Source of the DNA: Balneolales bacterium
GTDB lineage: Bacteria > Bacteroidota > Rhodothermia > Balneolales > Natronogracilivirgulaceae
Reading direction: 5' to 3'
Assembly (NCBI GenBank): GCA_007132975.1
Contig: SLNO01000095.1
Span: 1 to 64,000, forward strand
Length of the DNA stretch: 64,000 nucleotides
Shown: one piece after another, positions 9,325 through 19,068 of the stretch
How positions within the stretch are numbered: the stretch's first letter is position 1
Layout: each line of letters starts with the position of its first letter
The notes under the pieces: generated by a model
Told to the model about the DNA's origin: nothing
The model's database searches: none
The model's input: only the letters and a program-made list of their open reading frames with translations
Program-made: the position numbers and the translations under genes

Positions 9325-9588
9325 ATGTCCAAAATTACCGAAAGCCAGCTCCGGATCCTTCGTCTGCTGATCTTCACGGAATCATATGACCATATCCGTA
9401 GTGAGACCGGGCTCTCCCCCGGGGAGGTCCGTGATGACCTGATCACCCTCATGCACAAGAACATGATCGAAGTGTTTGAGAACCAGGGCGGTGCGGTCGG
9501 CACCAAAGTACGCCATTTCGACAACGACCATCCCGAATACTTCTTCTACAGGGCCACAAAATCTGGCCTGGGCGCCATGAGAAGCTGA
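9325..9588 (+). CDS. Small winged-helix-like protein
   Basis: An 87-residue protein starting M-S-K-I-T-E-S-Q-L-R-I-L-R-L-L. The alternation of short helices and the pattern Y-D-H-I-R-S-E-T-G-L-S-P-G-E-V-R-D-D-L-I-T-L-M suggest a helix-turn-helix of the MarR/winged type, followed by a short beta wing around residues 45-70. It lacks any effector domain. It could be a DNA-binding regulator or a small structural protein. It is likely cotranscribed with the upstream lipoprotein and lies 70 bp before murA. Confidence 0.6.
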   Translation: MSKITESQLRILRLLIFTESYDHIRSETGLSPGEVRDDLITLMHKNMIEVFENQGGAVGTKVRHFDNDHPEYFFYRATKSGLGAMRS

Positions 9589-9658
9589 TCTGCTGGCGGA
9601 TCAGCGTTCCGGCACCACCTGTTAACACAACATTCCATATCAAAAACCCAAGCAACCA

Positions 9659-10927
9659 TTGGACAAATTTCTGATCGAGGGCGGAACCTCCCTCAACGGC
9701 ACCATTCCCATAAGTGGATCCAAAAACGCCGCGCTGCCCCTGATGGCCGCAGCACTTCTGGCCGACGGCCCCGTAACCATCACCAACGTACCCGTCCTCA
9801 ATGACATCTTCACTTTCAACAAGGTCATTGCGGAAACAGGGGCTAAGGTCGCCTACAACAAGGACGCCAAAGAGCTGACCATCGACCCCGTCTCCATGGA
9901 CAACTTTGTGGCGCCCTATGATCTGGTACGAAAGATGCGCGCCTCATTTTACATGACCGGAGCATTGCTCGGTGCGGCAGGCCAGGCGCGGGTTTCCCTG
10001 CCGGGTGGATGCGCGTGGGGACCCAGACCCGTAAATCTGCACCTCGAAGGCTTCCGTGCCATGGGCGCGGAGATTGAGATGGATGGTGGATATGTGGTTG
10101 CCCGGGCCCCGAATGGACGTTTGCCTGGCGGCGCCTTCACCATGTCGCCCAGCAGTGTCGGGGCAACCGTGAACCTGGTGCTGGCAGCCGTAAAGGCCAA
10201 AGGCCGCACCGTCATCCGAAACGCCGCCATGGAGCCCGATGTGGTCAATTTGTGTGATAACCTGGCCGCACTAGGAGCGCGTATATCCGGTTCGGGGACC
10301 CCGGTGCTCACCATCGACGGGACAGACCACATCAGCGCGGGCACCATGAACAACACGCCGGACCGAATCGAAACCGGGACGTTCATGATTGCAGCAGCCA
10401 TGCTGCCGGGTTCTGACGTCACACTGACCAATACCCTGGAAAGCGATCTCGGTTCATTTGCAGATACCTTCCGGAAACTGCGCACCGGGTTGGAATTCAC
10501 CGATTCCACTATCCGTGTTCGATCGACGGACAGGATCCCACCGGTTTCCATCGAGACAGCCATCTATCCAGGCTTTCCCACGGACCTGCAGGCGCAATGG
10601 GCAACCATGATGGCCCTGGCTGACGGTAAAAGTTCGGTAACCGATCACATCTATCCGGACCGCTTCAGCTACGTCCCCGAACTGGTTCGGCTTGGAGCCA
10701 ATATGGAAAGGCGGGACAATACCGTTTTCATACGCGGATGTTCGGTGCTTACGGGAGCGTCAGTGATGAGTACCGATCTGCGCGCCAGCGTCAGCCTTGT
10801 CATGGCAGGCCTGGCCGCGCGGAGTGAAACCGAAGTGCTCCGAGTGTACCATCTGGACCGCGGCTACGAAACGCTGGAAGAAAAACTCAACGCCGTGGGC
10901 GCACGGATCAGGCGCATTTCAGAGTAG
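9659..10927 (+). CDS. murA: UDP-N-acetylglucosamine 1-carboxyvinyltransferase
   Basis: First committed step of peptidoglycan synthesis: transfer of enolpyruvate from PEP to UDP-GlcNAc. The 422-residue protein starts at TTG 9659 (M-D-K-F-L-I-E-G-G), which is required because no ATG precedes the conserved S-G-S-K-N-A-A-L-P motif (residues 20-28). The active-site loop reads G-G-C-A-W-G-P-R-P-V-N-L-H with the catalytic Cys118 present, so the enzyme should be fosfomycin-sensitive (known for Cys-type MurA). The C-terminal D-R-G-Y-E-T-L-E-E-K-L motif is typical. No strong ribosome-binding site is visible before the TTG. Confidence 0.96.
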   Translation: MDKFLIEGGTSLNGTIPISGSKNAALPLMAAALLADGPVTITNVPVLNDIFTFNKVIAETGAKVAYNKDAKELTIDPVSMDNFVAPYDLVRKMRASFYMTGALLGAAGQARVSLPGGCAWGPRPVNLHLEGFRAMGAEIEMDGGYVVARAPNGRLPGGAFTMSPSSVGATVNLVLAAVKAKGRTVIRNAAMEPDVVNLCDNLAALGARISGSGTPVLTIDGTDHISAGTMNNTPDRIETGTFMIAAAMLPGSDVTLTNTLESDLGSFADTFRKLRTGLEFTDSTIRVRSTDRIPPVSIETAIYPGFPTDLQAQWATMMALADGKSSVTDHIYPDRFSYVPELVRLGANMERRDNTVFIRGCSVLTGASVMSTDLRASVSLVMAGLAARSETEVLRVYHLDRGYETLEEKLNAVGARIRRISE

Positions 10928-11484
10928 CCGGCCTCTCTCCCCTGGCGCTCAATTTGCCGCAATTCCCATTTATCGTAAAAACAGATTATTACAGGCAGTT
11001 CAAAGGAAGCATCAGGTCTGCTTCCAGGTGTGGCATGCCGCCAAATTGGGCTGTCATTATTCTCTTTTTTGCATTATATTGCATACCGAAGTATCGGCTG
11101 AAACAAATCAGTGCTCACCGCCGGATTGCCCGTTTGATACGGCAGTTACAGAACTCCGGCGCAATGCCCTTCCGATACCTGGCGTCAAACATAAGGCGCT
11201 TCACCCTTAATACAGACAGTCGCACCTTCGTTTGTCTCTGATCGAACGATTTGCTTTGGTGGTCCGGCGGGGTTTACAATTCGCAGCCACTCACAAATTT
11301 TTGAGAAGGTGTATTCAGTACTGTTATCGATTTTCACAAAAAGTTTTTTTTTGGCAGAACAGGATGTACGAGTCAAATAACAACACATTTTCGACATTTT
11401 CCATGATCAGAAATTCATCGGTTTCCCCAATCAGAGATTTGGTTTTTGATTCCTGCATCGCCTGTGCCACAACCCGGAATCCAC
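10928..11484 (+). other. 557 bp gap between murA and rng; probable long rng leader
   Basis: No gene that I can support lies here; the short open frames have no family features. A perfect 7-bp hairpin (GGAAGCA / TGCTTCC, 11005-11025) follows murA but has no T-run. The stretch becomes AT-rich toward rng. Genes for RNase E/G often have long 5' leaders through which the enzyme controls its own mRNA (known for E. coli rne), so a regulatory leader is possible. That last point is inference. Confidence 0.4.
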
Positions 11485-13812
11485 ATGAAAAACCAAATCA
11501 TAATCCACGGGGCGGCCAACCAGACCCGCGTAGCCCTGATTGAAAATGGTGAATTAGCCCAGTTATTTATAGAATCCCCGGAAAACCAACGCACCGTTGG
11601 CAACATCTACCTCGCTGAGGTACACAAGGTCATGGCGGGCATCCGAGCCGCGTTCATTGACATGGGTACCCAGAAAGATGCCTTCCTCCATTTCTCTGAC
11701 ACAGGCGAACACCTCGAGAACTACCTGATCATGCTTAACGGCGAGGACGCCATCCCAAAAAAGGCCCTCGATGAGAACCGTAAGCAAAAAGAAAATGGCA
11801 ACGGTTCCGTTACCGAAGAGCAAAACCGGACAGGATCCCTTCTCGCCCCCAAACAGAAGGTGCTGGTGCAGATCGTCAAGGAGCCGATCGGCTCCAAGGG
11901 TCCGCGCGTATCCACCAATATCACGGTAGCCGGGCGTTTTCTCGTACTCATTCCCATGGGCGAGTACGTGGCCGTATCCAAACGCATACGCAGCCACAAG
12001 GAGCGCCGGCGCCTGCGCTCGTGCATCTCCTCGGTGTTGCCCGACGGCTTCGGCGTGATCGTGCGCACCCTGGCCGAGGGCCAGTCCGACGAAGCGCTGC
12101 ATGAGGACCTCAAGGACGTTCTCGACAAATGGCAGGGTATCCTTGACAAGCTCAAGGAAGCCAAACCTCCTGCCCTTCTGCATCAGGACATGGACATGAC
12201 CGAGAGCCTCGTGCGCGACCTTTTCGCCAAGGATTACAGCCGTATCCTTATCGATGATGCCAAGATACACCGGTCCATCAAGTCGTACGTATCTCGCGTG
12301 GCACCCAACATGGTGCCCAACATTGAGCTCTACAAGGGTTCGGAGCACATTTTTGACTACATGAAAATATCGCGGGATGTGGATTCGGTGTTCAGTCCGC
12401 GCGTTAAAATGCCAAGCGGCGGTTACCTCATCTTCGAGCAGACCGAAGCCATGTACGTGGTGGATGTGAACTCCGGACGCTACGCCGCCAAGCGCGACCA
12501 GGAAGATAATTCCCTCAGGACGAACCTGGAATCGGCCCGGGAAATCGCCAAGCAGCTTCGCCTGCGTGACATCGGCGGGATCATCGTTGTGGATTTCATC
12601 GACCTGCGGGACGATGCCAACCGCAAGAAAGTTTATGACGAGCTGAAGAGGGAGTTCCGGAAAGATCGTGCCAAGACCAATCTGCTGCCCATGAGTGATT
12701 TTGGCCTGGTTCAGATCACCCGGCAGCGGATCCGTCCGAGCGTTGTCAAATCCGTCTCAAAAGTTTGCCCCATGTGCGGGGGATCCGGCAGTATCGTCTC
12801 ACAGGACACCGTTGTGGCCGATATCGAGAGCTGGCTGACCAAATTCAAGTACAACTATAACAGCCATTTCACCCTGGACCTGCACCTGAACCCGTATCTG
12901 CGATCCATGATCCAGCGCGGATGGATCAGCCAGCGTCTCAAGTGGCTGCTGAGATACCGTCTGAACATACACATCATGGCGGACGATACGCTGTCGATGA
13001 ATGATTTCAAGTTCATGCTGCCCAACTCCGAGATCGATATTACCGATGTGGTGCTGAACGACCAACCCATTGAGAAGGCAATCAGTGAGGCCGATCTGCG
13101 CGGTCCAGGTGAATCCAGGAAAAAAGCCGACGATCCTGGCCTGGACTACTTCAAGAAGGACTCCCGCCGGGGAAGTGGCAAGGAGCAGGACGGGGACGGA
13201 CGTGGACAGGCACTCGGGGATGGACACAGTGACGGCAGAAGTGGCGGTGGCGGCGGCCGCGGAGGATCCCGCGGATCGCAGCAGCGCGGCAAACCACAGT
13301 CCAGAAAAGGACAGGATGCACAGCCGGAAAAAAAGCAGAGCGGCGCGCAGAAGGCGCAGAAAACAGGCCGCGATGATGACAAGACGGCCGCCGCTGATAC
13401 CCGCAAGGATAAAGCGGCAGCAAAACAGCAGCAGCCAGATCAAAAAGCTCCGGCTGAAACGGATACAAAAGCAGATCCCAAAGAAACCAAAAAGGATACT
13501 CCAAAAAAACCTGCCGCAGCCAAACCCAACCCCAAGGCCAAGTACTACAAGTCCTCAAGGGATAAAGATGACGACCAGGGCGGCCAAAGCGGCGCCGAAA
13601 AAAGCACCGGGAAGAGCAAAGAGGCCTCCGCGGATAAACCCACCAAAGACCAGGGCCAACCCAGCGACGATCAGTCATCATCCAACGAGGATCGCGAGCA
13701 ATCGGAGCGCAAGAATGGGGACAAGGAGGACAATGCCCACCTCCCCTCGGCCATTGAGGTGGCGCGGCAGCACCGGATAGAAAAGGAAGAGAAAGAAAAA
13801 AAGGAGAACTGA
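11485..13812 (+). CDS. rng: Ribonuclease G/E family endoribonuclease with long charged tail
   Basis: Endoribonuclease for rRNA processing and mRNA decay. I use ATG 11485 (M-K-N-Q-I-I-I-H-G); an in-frame TTG at 11446 would add 13 unlikely residues. The S1 RNA-binding domain covers about residues 38-130. The catalytic metal ligands are Asp327 (V-V-D-V-N-S-G) and Asp370 (V-V-D-F-I-D-L), 43 apart as in E. coli RNase E (D303/D346). The zinc-link C-P-M-C-G-G-S-G has Cys428 and Cys431. After about residue 550 comes a roughly 220-residue disordered tail rich in Gly, Lys, Asp, Gln and Ser, ending in a short charged coiled-coil-like [10 protein letters not shown]. RNase G lacks such a tail; RNase E uses one as degradosome scaffold. 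Confidence 0.9.
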   Translation: MKNQIIIHGAANQTRVALIENGELAQLFIESPENQRTVGNIYLAEVHKVMAGIRAAFIDMGTQKDAFLHFSDTGEHLENYLIMLNGEDAIPKKALDENRKQKENGNGSVTEEQNRTGSLLAPKQKVLVQIVKEPIGSKGPRVSTNITVAGRFLVLIPMGEYVAVSKRIRSHKERRRLRSCISSVLPDGFGVIVRTLAEGQSDEALHEDLKDVLDKWQGILDKLKEAKPPALLHQDMDMTESLVRDLFAKDYSRILIDDAKIHRSIKSYVSRVAPNMVPNIELYKGSEHIFDYMKISRDVDSVFSPRVKMPSGGYLIFEQTEAMYVVDVNSGRYAAKRDQEDNSLRTNLESAREIAKQLRLRDIGGIIVVDFIDLRDDANRKKVYDELKREFRKDRAKTNLLPMSDFGLVQITRQRIRPSVVKSVSKVCPMCGGSGSIVSQDTVVADIESWLTKFKYNYNSHFTLDLHLNPYLRSMIQRGWISQRLKWLLRYRLNIHIMADDTLSMNDFKFMLPNSEIDITDVVLNDQPIEKAISEADLRGPGESRKKADDPGLDYFKKDSRRGSGKEQDGDGRGQALGDGHSDGRSGGGGGRGGSRGSQQRGKPQSRKGQDAQPEKKQSGAQKAQKTGRDDDKTAAADTRKDKAAAKQQQPDQKAPAETDTKADPKETKKDTPKKPAAAKPNPKAKYYKSSRDKDDDQGGQSGAEKSTGKSKEASADKPTKDQGQPSDDQSSSNEDREQSERKNGDKEDNAHLPSAIEVARQHRIEKEEKEKKEN

Positions 13813-13819
13813 GACGCTT

Positions 13820-14362
13820 ATGACATTCCAGCTTGAAGCAACCACGGTACTCGGGATCATCCACGAGGGCAAAGCCTGTATTGGCGGCGACGGACAGGCC
13901 ACCCTGGACAAGGTGGTCATGAAGGCCAACGTCCAGAAAGTGCGCCATCTCTACAACCGGCAGGTTCTGGCCGGTTTTGCCGGCTCCACGGCCGATGCCT
14001 TCACCTTGTTTGAGCGCTTTGAGGACAAGCTCAACCAGTACAATGGCACAATAGAACGTGCCGCGGTGGAACTGGCCAAGGACTGGCGAAGCGACCGCTA
14101 TCTGCGCCGCCTTGAGGCGCTGCTCGTTGTGATGAACCGCGAGCGGGGCTTGCTGATTTCCGGCCAGGGCGATGTCATTGAACCCGACGACCACATCCTG
14201 GCGATCGGAAGCGGCGGTTCGTTTGCACTGGCGGCGGCCCGCGCACTGAAGCAGAACGCCTCCACCCTTTCAGCCCGCGAGATGGTGGAGCAGTCACTGA
14301 ACATCGCTGCGGATATCTGCATCTACACCAACCACAATTTAACCCTGCTTGACATTGAGTGA
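13820..14362 (+). CDS. hslV: ATP-dependent protease subunit HslV
   Basis: Proteasome-like peptidase that forms a double hexamer capped by HslU. The 180-residue protein starts [13 protein letters not shown]: the first Thr of the T-T-V motif (Thr8) becomes the N-terminal nucleophile once the seven-residue propeptide is removed. G-G-D-G-Q-A-T and the conserved [11 protein letters not shown] segment around residues 50-60 are present, as is A-I-G-S-G-G-S-F-A. It lies eight bases after rng and overlaps hslU, so the pair is translationally coupled. Confidence 0.95.
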   Translation: MTFQLEATTVLGIIHEGKACIGGDGQATLDKVVMKANVQKVRHLYNRQVLAGFAGSTADAFTLFERFEDKLNQYNGTIERAAVELAKDWRSDRYLRRLEALLVVMNRERGLLISGQGDVIEPDDHILAIGSGGSFALAAARALKQNASTLSAREMVEQSLNIAADICIYTNHNLTLLDIE

Positions 14363-15782
14363 TAAGCCCCAACTTTTAAAAGACACTAACCTCACCCCGA
14401 GGCAGATCGTTGAAGCACTGGACACCTACATTATCGGACAGGGCGCGGCCAAGAAATCTGTGTCCATTGCACTGCGCAACCGCTGGCGTCGGCTGAACTC
14501 CGATGAGTCCATCCGCGACGAAATCGTCCCTAATAACATCATCCTCATCGGTCCTACCGGTGTTGGAAAGACTGAAATCGCCCGTCGGCTGGCCAAACTC
14601 GCCCGTGCGCCTTTTGTGAAGGTGGAAGCATCAAAATACACCGAGGTGGGATACGTGGGGCGCGATGTGGAATCGATGATCCGCGACCTGACGGATATCG
14701 CCGTATCCATGGTCAAGTCCGAGATGCAGCAGCGGGTGGCACAGAAGGCCGCCGAACAGGTGGAAGAGCGCCTGCTTGATCTGCTCATTCCGCCCATGCG
14801 CAAAACCCCGGCTGACCGTCGCACTACGGGTTTTCAGTCCACGGACACCTCTTTCGATCCGGAAACCGCATCCGACCAGGAACTCAACCACCGTACACGC
14901 GAGAAATTCCGGGAAAAGCTTCGCAATGGCGAGCTTGAAGAGCGTAATGTGGAGATCAACGTACAGCCAAACACCGGCAACCCGATGATGCAGATCTTCG
15001 GTCCCGGCGGAATGGAGGAGATGGGGCTGAACCTGCAGGATATGCTGGGCAACCTTACCCGCGGCCGCACGAAAAAACGCCAGATGAAGATCCGCGACGC
15101 ACGGCCCATCCTTCTGGCTGAAGAGACCGAAAAACTGATCGACCAGGACGCCGCAACACAGGAGGCCATCGACCGGGTGCAGAATTCGGGCATCGTTTTC
15201 ATCGACGAAATCGACAAAATTGCCGGCGGAACGTCTGGTGATGGCCGGGGCGGACCCGACGTGAGCCGCCAGGGCGTGCAGCGAGATATGCTCCCCATTG
15301 TCGAGGGCTCAAACGTATCCACAAAATACGGCATGGTCAAAACCGACCATATACTCTTCATTGCCTCGGGAGCCTTCCATACGGCCAAGCCATCGGATCT
15401 GATTCCTGAGCTGCAGGGACGATTCCCGATTCGGGTGGAAATGGACTCGCTGACCGAAGAAGATTTCTACAACATCCTGACTCGGCCAAAAAACGCGCTC
15501 ACCAAGCAGTACACGGCCATGTTCAAAAGCGAGGGTGTGGATCTGGAGTTCACCGACGATGCCATCCGCGAGATCGCCAAAGTGGCCGCCGAAGTCAACT
15601 CCTCGATTGAGAATATCGGCGCCCGGCGGCTTCAGACCATCCTTTCGACCGTTCTGGAGGAACTTCAGTTCGCCATTCCGGATGATATCAGCAGCGGCAA
15701 GGTCACCATCGACAAGGCATACGTCGACCGGATGCTCGAGCAACTCATCCGTAACAAGGATCTGAGCCAGTACATCCTGTAA
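14349..15782 (+). CDS. hslU: ATP-dependent protease ATPase subunit HslU
   Basis: AAA+ unfoldase that feeds substrates to HslV. About 475 residues. Walker A G-P-T-G-V-G-K-T is near residues 68-75 and Walker [11 protein letters not shown] near 282-291, with the intermediate (I) domain between them and the G-A-R-R-L sensor 2 motif near residue 422. The start must be a TTG: either 14349 or 14355, both inside the end of hslV; no ATG occurs before the conserved T-P-R-Q-I-V-E motif. The overlap implies coupled translation, giving matched subunits. The C-terminus ends D-L-S-Q-Y-I-L, close to the family's usual tail that inserts into HslV. Confidence 0.95.
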   Translation: MTLSDKPQLLKDTNLTPRQIVEALDTYIIGQGAAKKSVSIALRNRWRRLNSDESIRDEIVPNNIILIGPTGVGKTEIARRLAKLARAPFVKVEASKYTEVGYVGRDVESMIRDLTDIAVSMVKSEMQQRVAQKAAEQVEERLLDLLIPPMRKTPADRRTTGFQSTDTSFDPETASDQELNHRTREKFREKLRNGELEERNVEINVQPNTGNPMMQIFGPGGMEEMGLNLQDMLGNLTRGRTKKRQMKIRDARPILLAEETEKLIDQDAATQEAIDRVQNSGIVFIDEIDKIAGGTSGDGRGGPDVSRQGVQRDMLPIVEGSNVSTKYGMVKTDHILFIASGAFHTAKPSDLIPELQGRFPIRVEMDSLTEEDFYNILTRPKNALTKQYTAMFKSEGVDLEFTDDAIREIAKVAAEVNSSIENIGARRLQTILSTVLEELQFAIPDDISSGKVTIDKAYVDRMLEQLIRNKDLSQYIL

Positions 15783-16116
15783 TCTGCCGATTCTACCTTT
15801 GATTACCCGGCTCTGACTGAAAAGGGAATTATTTGAGTAAAAAACCGCTTGATTTCCGTAGGTGGTCTTGTTTTATTACCGTTTTGGTTGATTCCTGATC
15901 ATCTATACGGTTGGTGCCAACGGCACGTCTTCTTGATCCCTGAACATTTTGATCATTTTGGTCGTATCAGTAAGTGACAGCTTTTCCGTCGACACAAAGT
16001 AAGAATGCCGACGCTCTTTGCGTTAGGATTGTGTATTTTGCCGCGTTCCTGTACCGGCAACTTATATCCGTCGACAGCTAAATACCCAAACACGTTATCT
16101 ATCAACAAACGGAATA
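15783..16116 (+). other. 334 bp intergenic region before the S41 protease
   Basis: No gene, RNA motif or clear terminator is visible here. The first third is AT-rich with short T-runs (for example around 15865-15885) but without a stable preceding stem. It presumably contains the end of the hslVU transcript and the promoter of the S41 protease gene; I cannot place either with confidence. Confidence 0.4.
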
Positions 16117-18021
16117 ATGAGTCTGAAACGCTATCTGACCCCATCCCTGATCTCCGTCATCCTGCTGACTCTTCTGTATGTATCCGGCATTGACCGCGTT
16201 CTGGCCGGCAGTAATACACACGAGACCAATCTCAAAAAGTTTGCGGAAGTCCAGCAGAAGATCATTGAGAATCATGTCGACGAGATCAGCATCGCCGACC
16301 TGTATAAAAACAGTCTCAGGGGTTTTGTCCGCAGGCTCAGCGACACCACCCTCACCATAGAAGGAACCCCGCTCGACACCACCTTTGCCGATCTGAACGT
16401 TACGTCACTTCGCCAGTCGTTCACCAATTTCGAGCGGGCCTACCTCTTCCTTGCCAACAACACCACCGTGGAAGAAAATATGGACGAGCGCGTGGAGGAT
16501 GCGATCACAGCCATGTTCCGTCCGCTCGATCCCCACTCGGTCTACATCAAACCGGAGACCAGCGAGCGCATCCAGGATGAGTTCACCGGCAGATTTGAAG
16601 GTATTGGCATCCAGTTTCAGGTTATCGACGACACCATAACCGTCATTTCGGCCATCTCCAACGGTCCTAGCGACCAGCTCGGGATCCGATCAGGCGACCG
16701 CATCGTTGAAATAGATGGGGAGACCTCGGTCGGCTTCAGCGAACAGGACGTGGTTCGCAGTCTGCGCGGACCCAAAGGCACGAAAGTGACCGTTGGCATC
16801 CTGCGTCCTGGCAGCAGCCAGAAACAAGATTTTGAGATCATCCGCGATGAAATTCCCATTTACACGGTCGACAGCTCTTATATGCTCGACGAAAAGACCG
16901 GCTACATCCGCGTGAACCGATTTGCCGCCACTACGCATGAGGAGTTCACCCGCGCCATGAGGGAGCTGCGGCGCCAGAACATGGAGCGATTGGTTCTGGA
17001 CCTGCGCGGCAATCCCGGCGGATACCTCGAGCAGGCCGTACGCATGGCCAACGACTTTTTCCCACGCGGTACAACGCTCGTTGCCACCGAAAGCCGCCAC
17101 GCGCGCTTCACCTCCGAATATCGTGCCCGCTACAACGGGCCCTATCGCGACATCCCGCTGATTGTTCTTGTGGATGAGGGGTCGGCATCAGGCAGCGAGA
17201 TTGTCAGCGGCGCCATTCAGGATCACGACCGAGGGCTGGTGGTCGGCCGCCGCACCTTCGGCAAAGGGCTTGTCCAGCAGCAGTACGAGCTGCCCGACAA
17301 AAGCAACATCCGTATCACCATTTCGCGCTATCTGACCCCGAGCGGACGCGAAATCCAGAAACCTTACAAGGACGGACGCGAGAAATACGCCTACGAGATC
17401 TACACACGCGATGAAAGCGCAAGCGGCGATATCAGTGAGTTCATCAGCAATGTTCCCGATTCCCTTCGCTTCCGCACAACGGCCGGGAGGGAAGTCTTTG
17501 GCGGCGGAGGGGTTGTCCCAGACCATATTGTTGATATGGACATCGCCAGTGAAGCATTCGTGCTTATGCGCCGCAACAACATCGGTACCTCCTTCGTGCG
17601 CGATTTCATTGACCGCAGGGGAACGGAATTCCGTGAGCAGTGGGAGGACCGTTTCCAGGACTTCCGCACCGATTTTTACTGGTCGGATAGCGAAAGGGAT
17701 GCCTTCCTCGAAAGGATGTTCGAAAACGGCCTGGTCGTTTCCGACACCGTCTCTGCAGTGCACTTTGACGACGATAACAACCTCTTTGTCAATCCGGTAG
17801 ATTTGGAAGAACAGCTTGGCAGCCCGCTGGGATTCATGAAAGCCGACCTGGCACGCCAGATCTGGGGCAGCGAATATTACTATCCTGTGATCAACGACGA
17901 AGTGGACCCGATGGTAAACATCGCTCTGACACTCTGGGACGAGGTAAGAAATCTCAAGGCCATGCGTGAAGAGGCGTTATCGCGTGACGGAATGGTCGAG
18001 GATATCATGCGCAACTACTGA
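16117..18021 (+). CDS. S41 family C-terminal processing peptidase
   Basis: Periplasmic serine protease of the CtpA/tail-specific family, which trims C-termini of exported proteins. It is 634 residues, starting with an export signal (hydrophobic residues 10-27, ending near V-L-A-G-S). A PDZ domain covers about residues 165-250 (G-I-R-S-G-D-R-I-V-E-I-D-G). The S41 core follows, with the catalytic pair Ser358 (in G-S-A-S-G-S-E) and Lys383 (in R-T-F-G-K-G), 25 apart exactly as in the S372/K397 pair of the plant enzyme, and Glu361. The last 200 residues are an extra C-terminal domain of unknown role. It stands alone, and the convergent rsmE follows. Confidence 0.9.
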   Translation: MSLKRYLTPSLISVILLTLLYVSGIDRVLAGSNTHETNLKKFAEVQQKIIENHVDEISIADLYKNSLRGFVRRLSDTTLTIEGTPLDTTFADLNVTSLRQSFTNFERAYLFLANNTTVEENMDERVEDAITAMFRPLDPHSVYIKPETSERIQDEFTGRFEGIGIQFQVIDDTITVISAISNGPSDQLGIRSGDRIVEIDGETSVGFSEQDVVRSLRGPKGTKVTVGILRPGSSQKQDFEIIRDEIPIYTVDSSYMLDEKTGYIRVNRFAATTHEEFTRAMRELRRQNMERLVLDLRGNPGGYLEQAVRMANDFFPRGTTLVATESRHARFTSEYRARYNGPYRDIPLIVLVDEGSASGSEIVSGAIQDHDRGLVVGRRTFGKGLVQQQYELPDKSNIRITISRYLTPSGREIQKPYKDGREKYAYEIYTRDESASGDISEFISNVPDSLRFRTTAGREVFGGGGVVPDHIVDMDIASEAFVLMRRNNIGTSFVRDFIDRRGTEFREQWEDRFQDFRTDFYWSDSERDAFLERMFENGLVVSDTVSAVHFDDDNNLFVNPVDLEEQLGSPLGFMKADLARQIWGSEYYYPVINDEVDPMVNIALTLWDEVRNLKAMREEALSRDGMVEDIMRNY

Positions 18022-18058
18022 CCTTCTGCTGATTTTACTGCTTGGCAGCCCCCTCTCC

Positions 18059-18098
18059 TGCGGCGCAGCTGACTTTTCTGCGGCGCAGCTGCCTTTTC
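18059..18098 (+). repeat. 20 bp direct repeat, two copies, after the S41 gene
   Basis: Two adjacent 20-base units (18059-18078 and 18079-18098) differ at one position. Each contains TGCGGCGCAGCTG followed by a CTTTTC run, so each unit also folds as a small CTGC-GGC-GCAG hairpin and the two CAGCTG cores can pair with each other. Position between convergent genes suggests a duplicated terminator-like element, but the T-runs are short. Confidence 0.6.
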
Positions 18099-18181
18099 TT
18101 GTAAGCAACACCCTTTCGAGACAGTCAGGGATTACGTTGCTGCCAACCCAACCGTGCAAGCCCGGCCAGATCTGCCGTTAA

Positions 18182-18883
18182 TTACCGGCTCAGATTGGCT
18201 AGCGAAAGTATAGCGCATACGGCCGTCTCCGTTCGCAGCCGCTTCTGTCCAAGACTGATCATCTTAACCCCTGAAGCCACAGCTTGCTCCACCTCCTTCG
18301 GTGAAAAGCCGCCTTCCGGCCCAACCAGAAGCAGCATGGGGGAATCGTCTCCCTTCCATTCGTACGTCCCCTCCACATCCGGGTGCGCCATGACCACCTC
18401 CCGGCTTTCACGGTATTCTGCCAGCACATCATAGAAGCTGTCGCGCTCCTCCCAGGCCGGCAGCCAAGGCCGTCGGCTCTGCTTCATGGCGGAAATGATG
18501 GTTTTCTCCACGCGTTTGGGCTTGACCTCCATCCTTCCGGCATGTTCAGAGTGCACCAGCACGATCTTCGTCACCCCCAGCTCAACGGCCTTCTCGATGG
18601 CAAACTCAAGGCGCTCGCGCTGACGGATCACACCCATGGCCAGTATGCGGTCCGGCTCGGCCGGGGTATTGTACGTGGCCGTCACCTCCCCCGCCACCTT
18701 CTTCTTGTCCACCACGATCAGGCGCACATCCATCGTATTGCCGACGCCGTCAGTGACCTGGACAATATCGCCCGGCTGCTTGCGAAGCACCTTGGCAATG
18801 TGATGCGCCTCGTCTTCGGAAAACTGGAGCCGGTCGTGTTTGATCAGTTCCGGCGGGACATAGAATAGGAAATGTTCATCCAT
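18182..18883 (-). CDS. rsmE: 16S rRNA (uracil-1498-N3)-methyltransferase
   Basis: SPOUT-class SAM-dependent methyltransferase that modifies U1498 of 16S rRNA. It is 233 residues: an N-terminal PUA-like domain (about 1-70, with E-A-H-H-I-A-K-V-L-R) and a C-terminal trefoil-knot domain. Knot motifs L-V-G-P-E-G-G-F-S (about 190-198) and L-G-Q-K-R-L-R-T-E-T-A (about 213-223) are diagnostic. It is the last gene of the minus-strand run. The 185 bp upstream carry a 15-bp minisatellite. Confidence 0.95.
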   Translation of the reverse strand: MDEHFLFYVPPELIKHDRLQFSEDEAHHIAKVLRKQPGDIVQVTDGVGNTMDVRLIVVDKKKVAGEVTATYNTPAEPDRILAMGVIRQRERLEFAIEKAVELGVTKIVLVHSEHAGRMEVKPKRVEKTIISAMKQSRRPWLPAWEERDSFYDVLAEYRESREVVMAHPDVEGTYEWKGDDSPMLLLVGPEGGFSPKEVEQAVASGVKMISLGQKRLRTETAVCAILSLANLSR

Positions 18884-18884
18884 G

Positions 18885-18975
18885 ATCTGGTTGGGTTTGA
18901 TTGAGTTGGATTTGGTTGAGTTGGATTTGGTTGAGTCGGGTTTGGTTGGTTTGGTTTTGATTGGGATTGGTGTGG
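18885..18975. repeat. Degenerate tandem repeat, 15 bp period
   Basis: On the plus strand the unit TTGAGTTGGATTTGG is repeated about twice exactly and then decays into TTGAGTCGGGTTTGG, TTGG and TTTGG variants. It sits just upstream of rsmE and outside any supported gene. It has no interspersed unique spacers, so it is not a CRISPR array. Slippage during replication is the simplest origin. Confidence 0.8.
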
Positions 18976-19068
18976 CGGATCGGGTTGGATTTTCAGTTGT
19001 AATGTAACCTGGTCGGGCAGGTATGGGTGGATGGGGACTTTGCCGATCCCGGCGGTTTGCCCCGGCAT

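Noticed and set aside
10954-11241. 95-codon frame between murA and rng
   Set aside because: Ends in low-complexity sequence, overlaps another equally poor frame, lacks a ribosome-binding site and shows no domain.
13151-14194. 347-codon frame on the minus strand across the rng tail and hslV
   Set aside because: Shadow of two well-supported plus-strand genes; Pro/Arg/Cys-rich with no fold signature.
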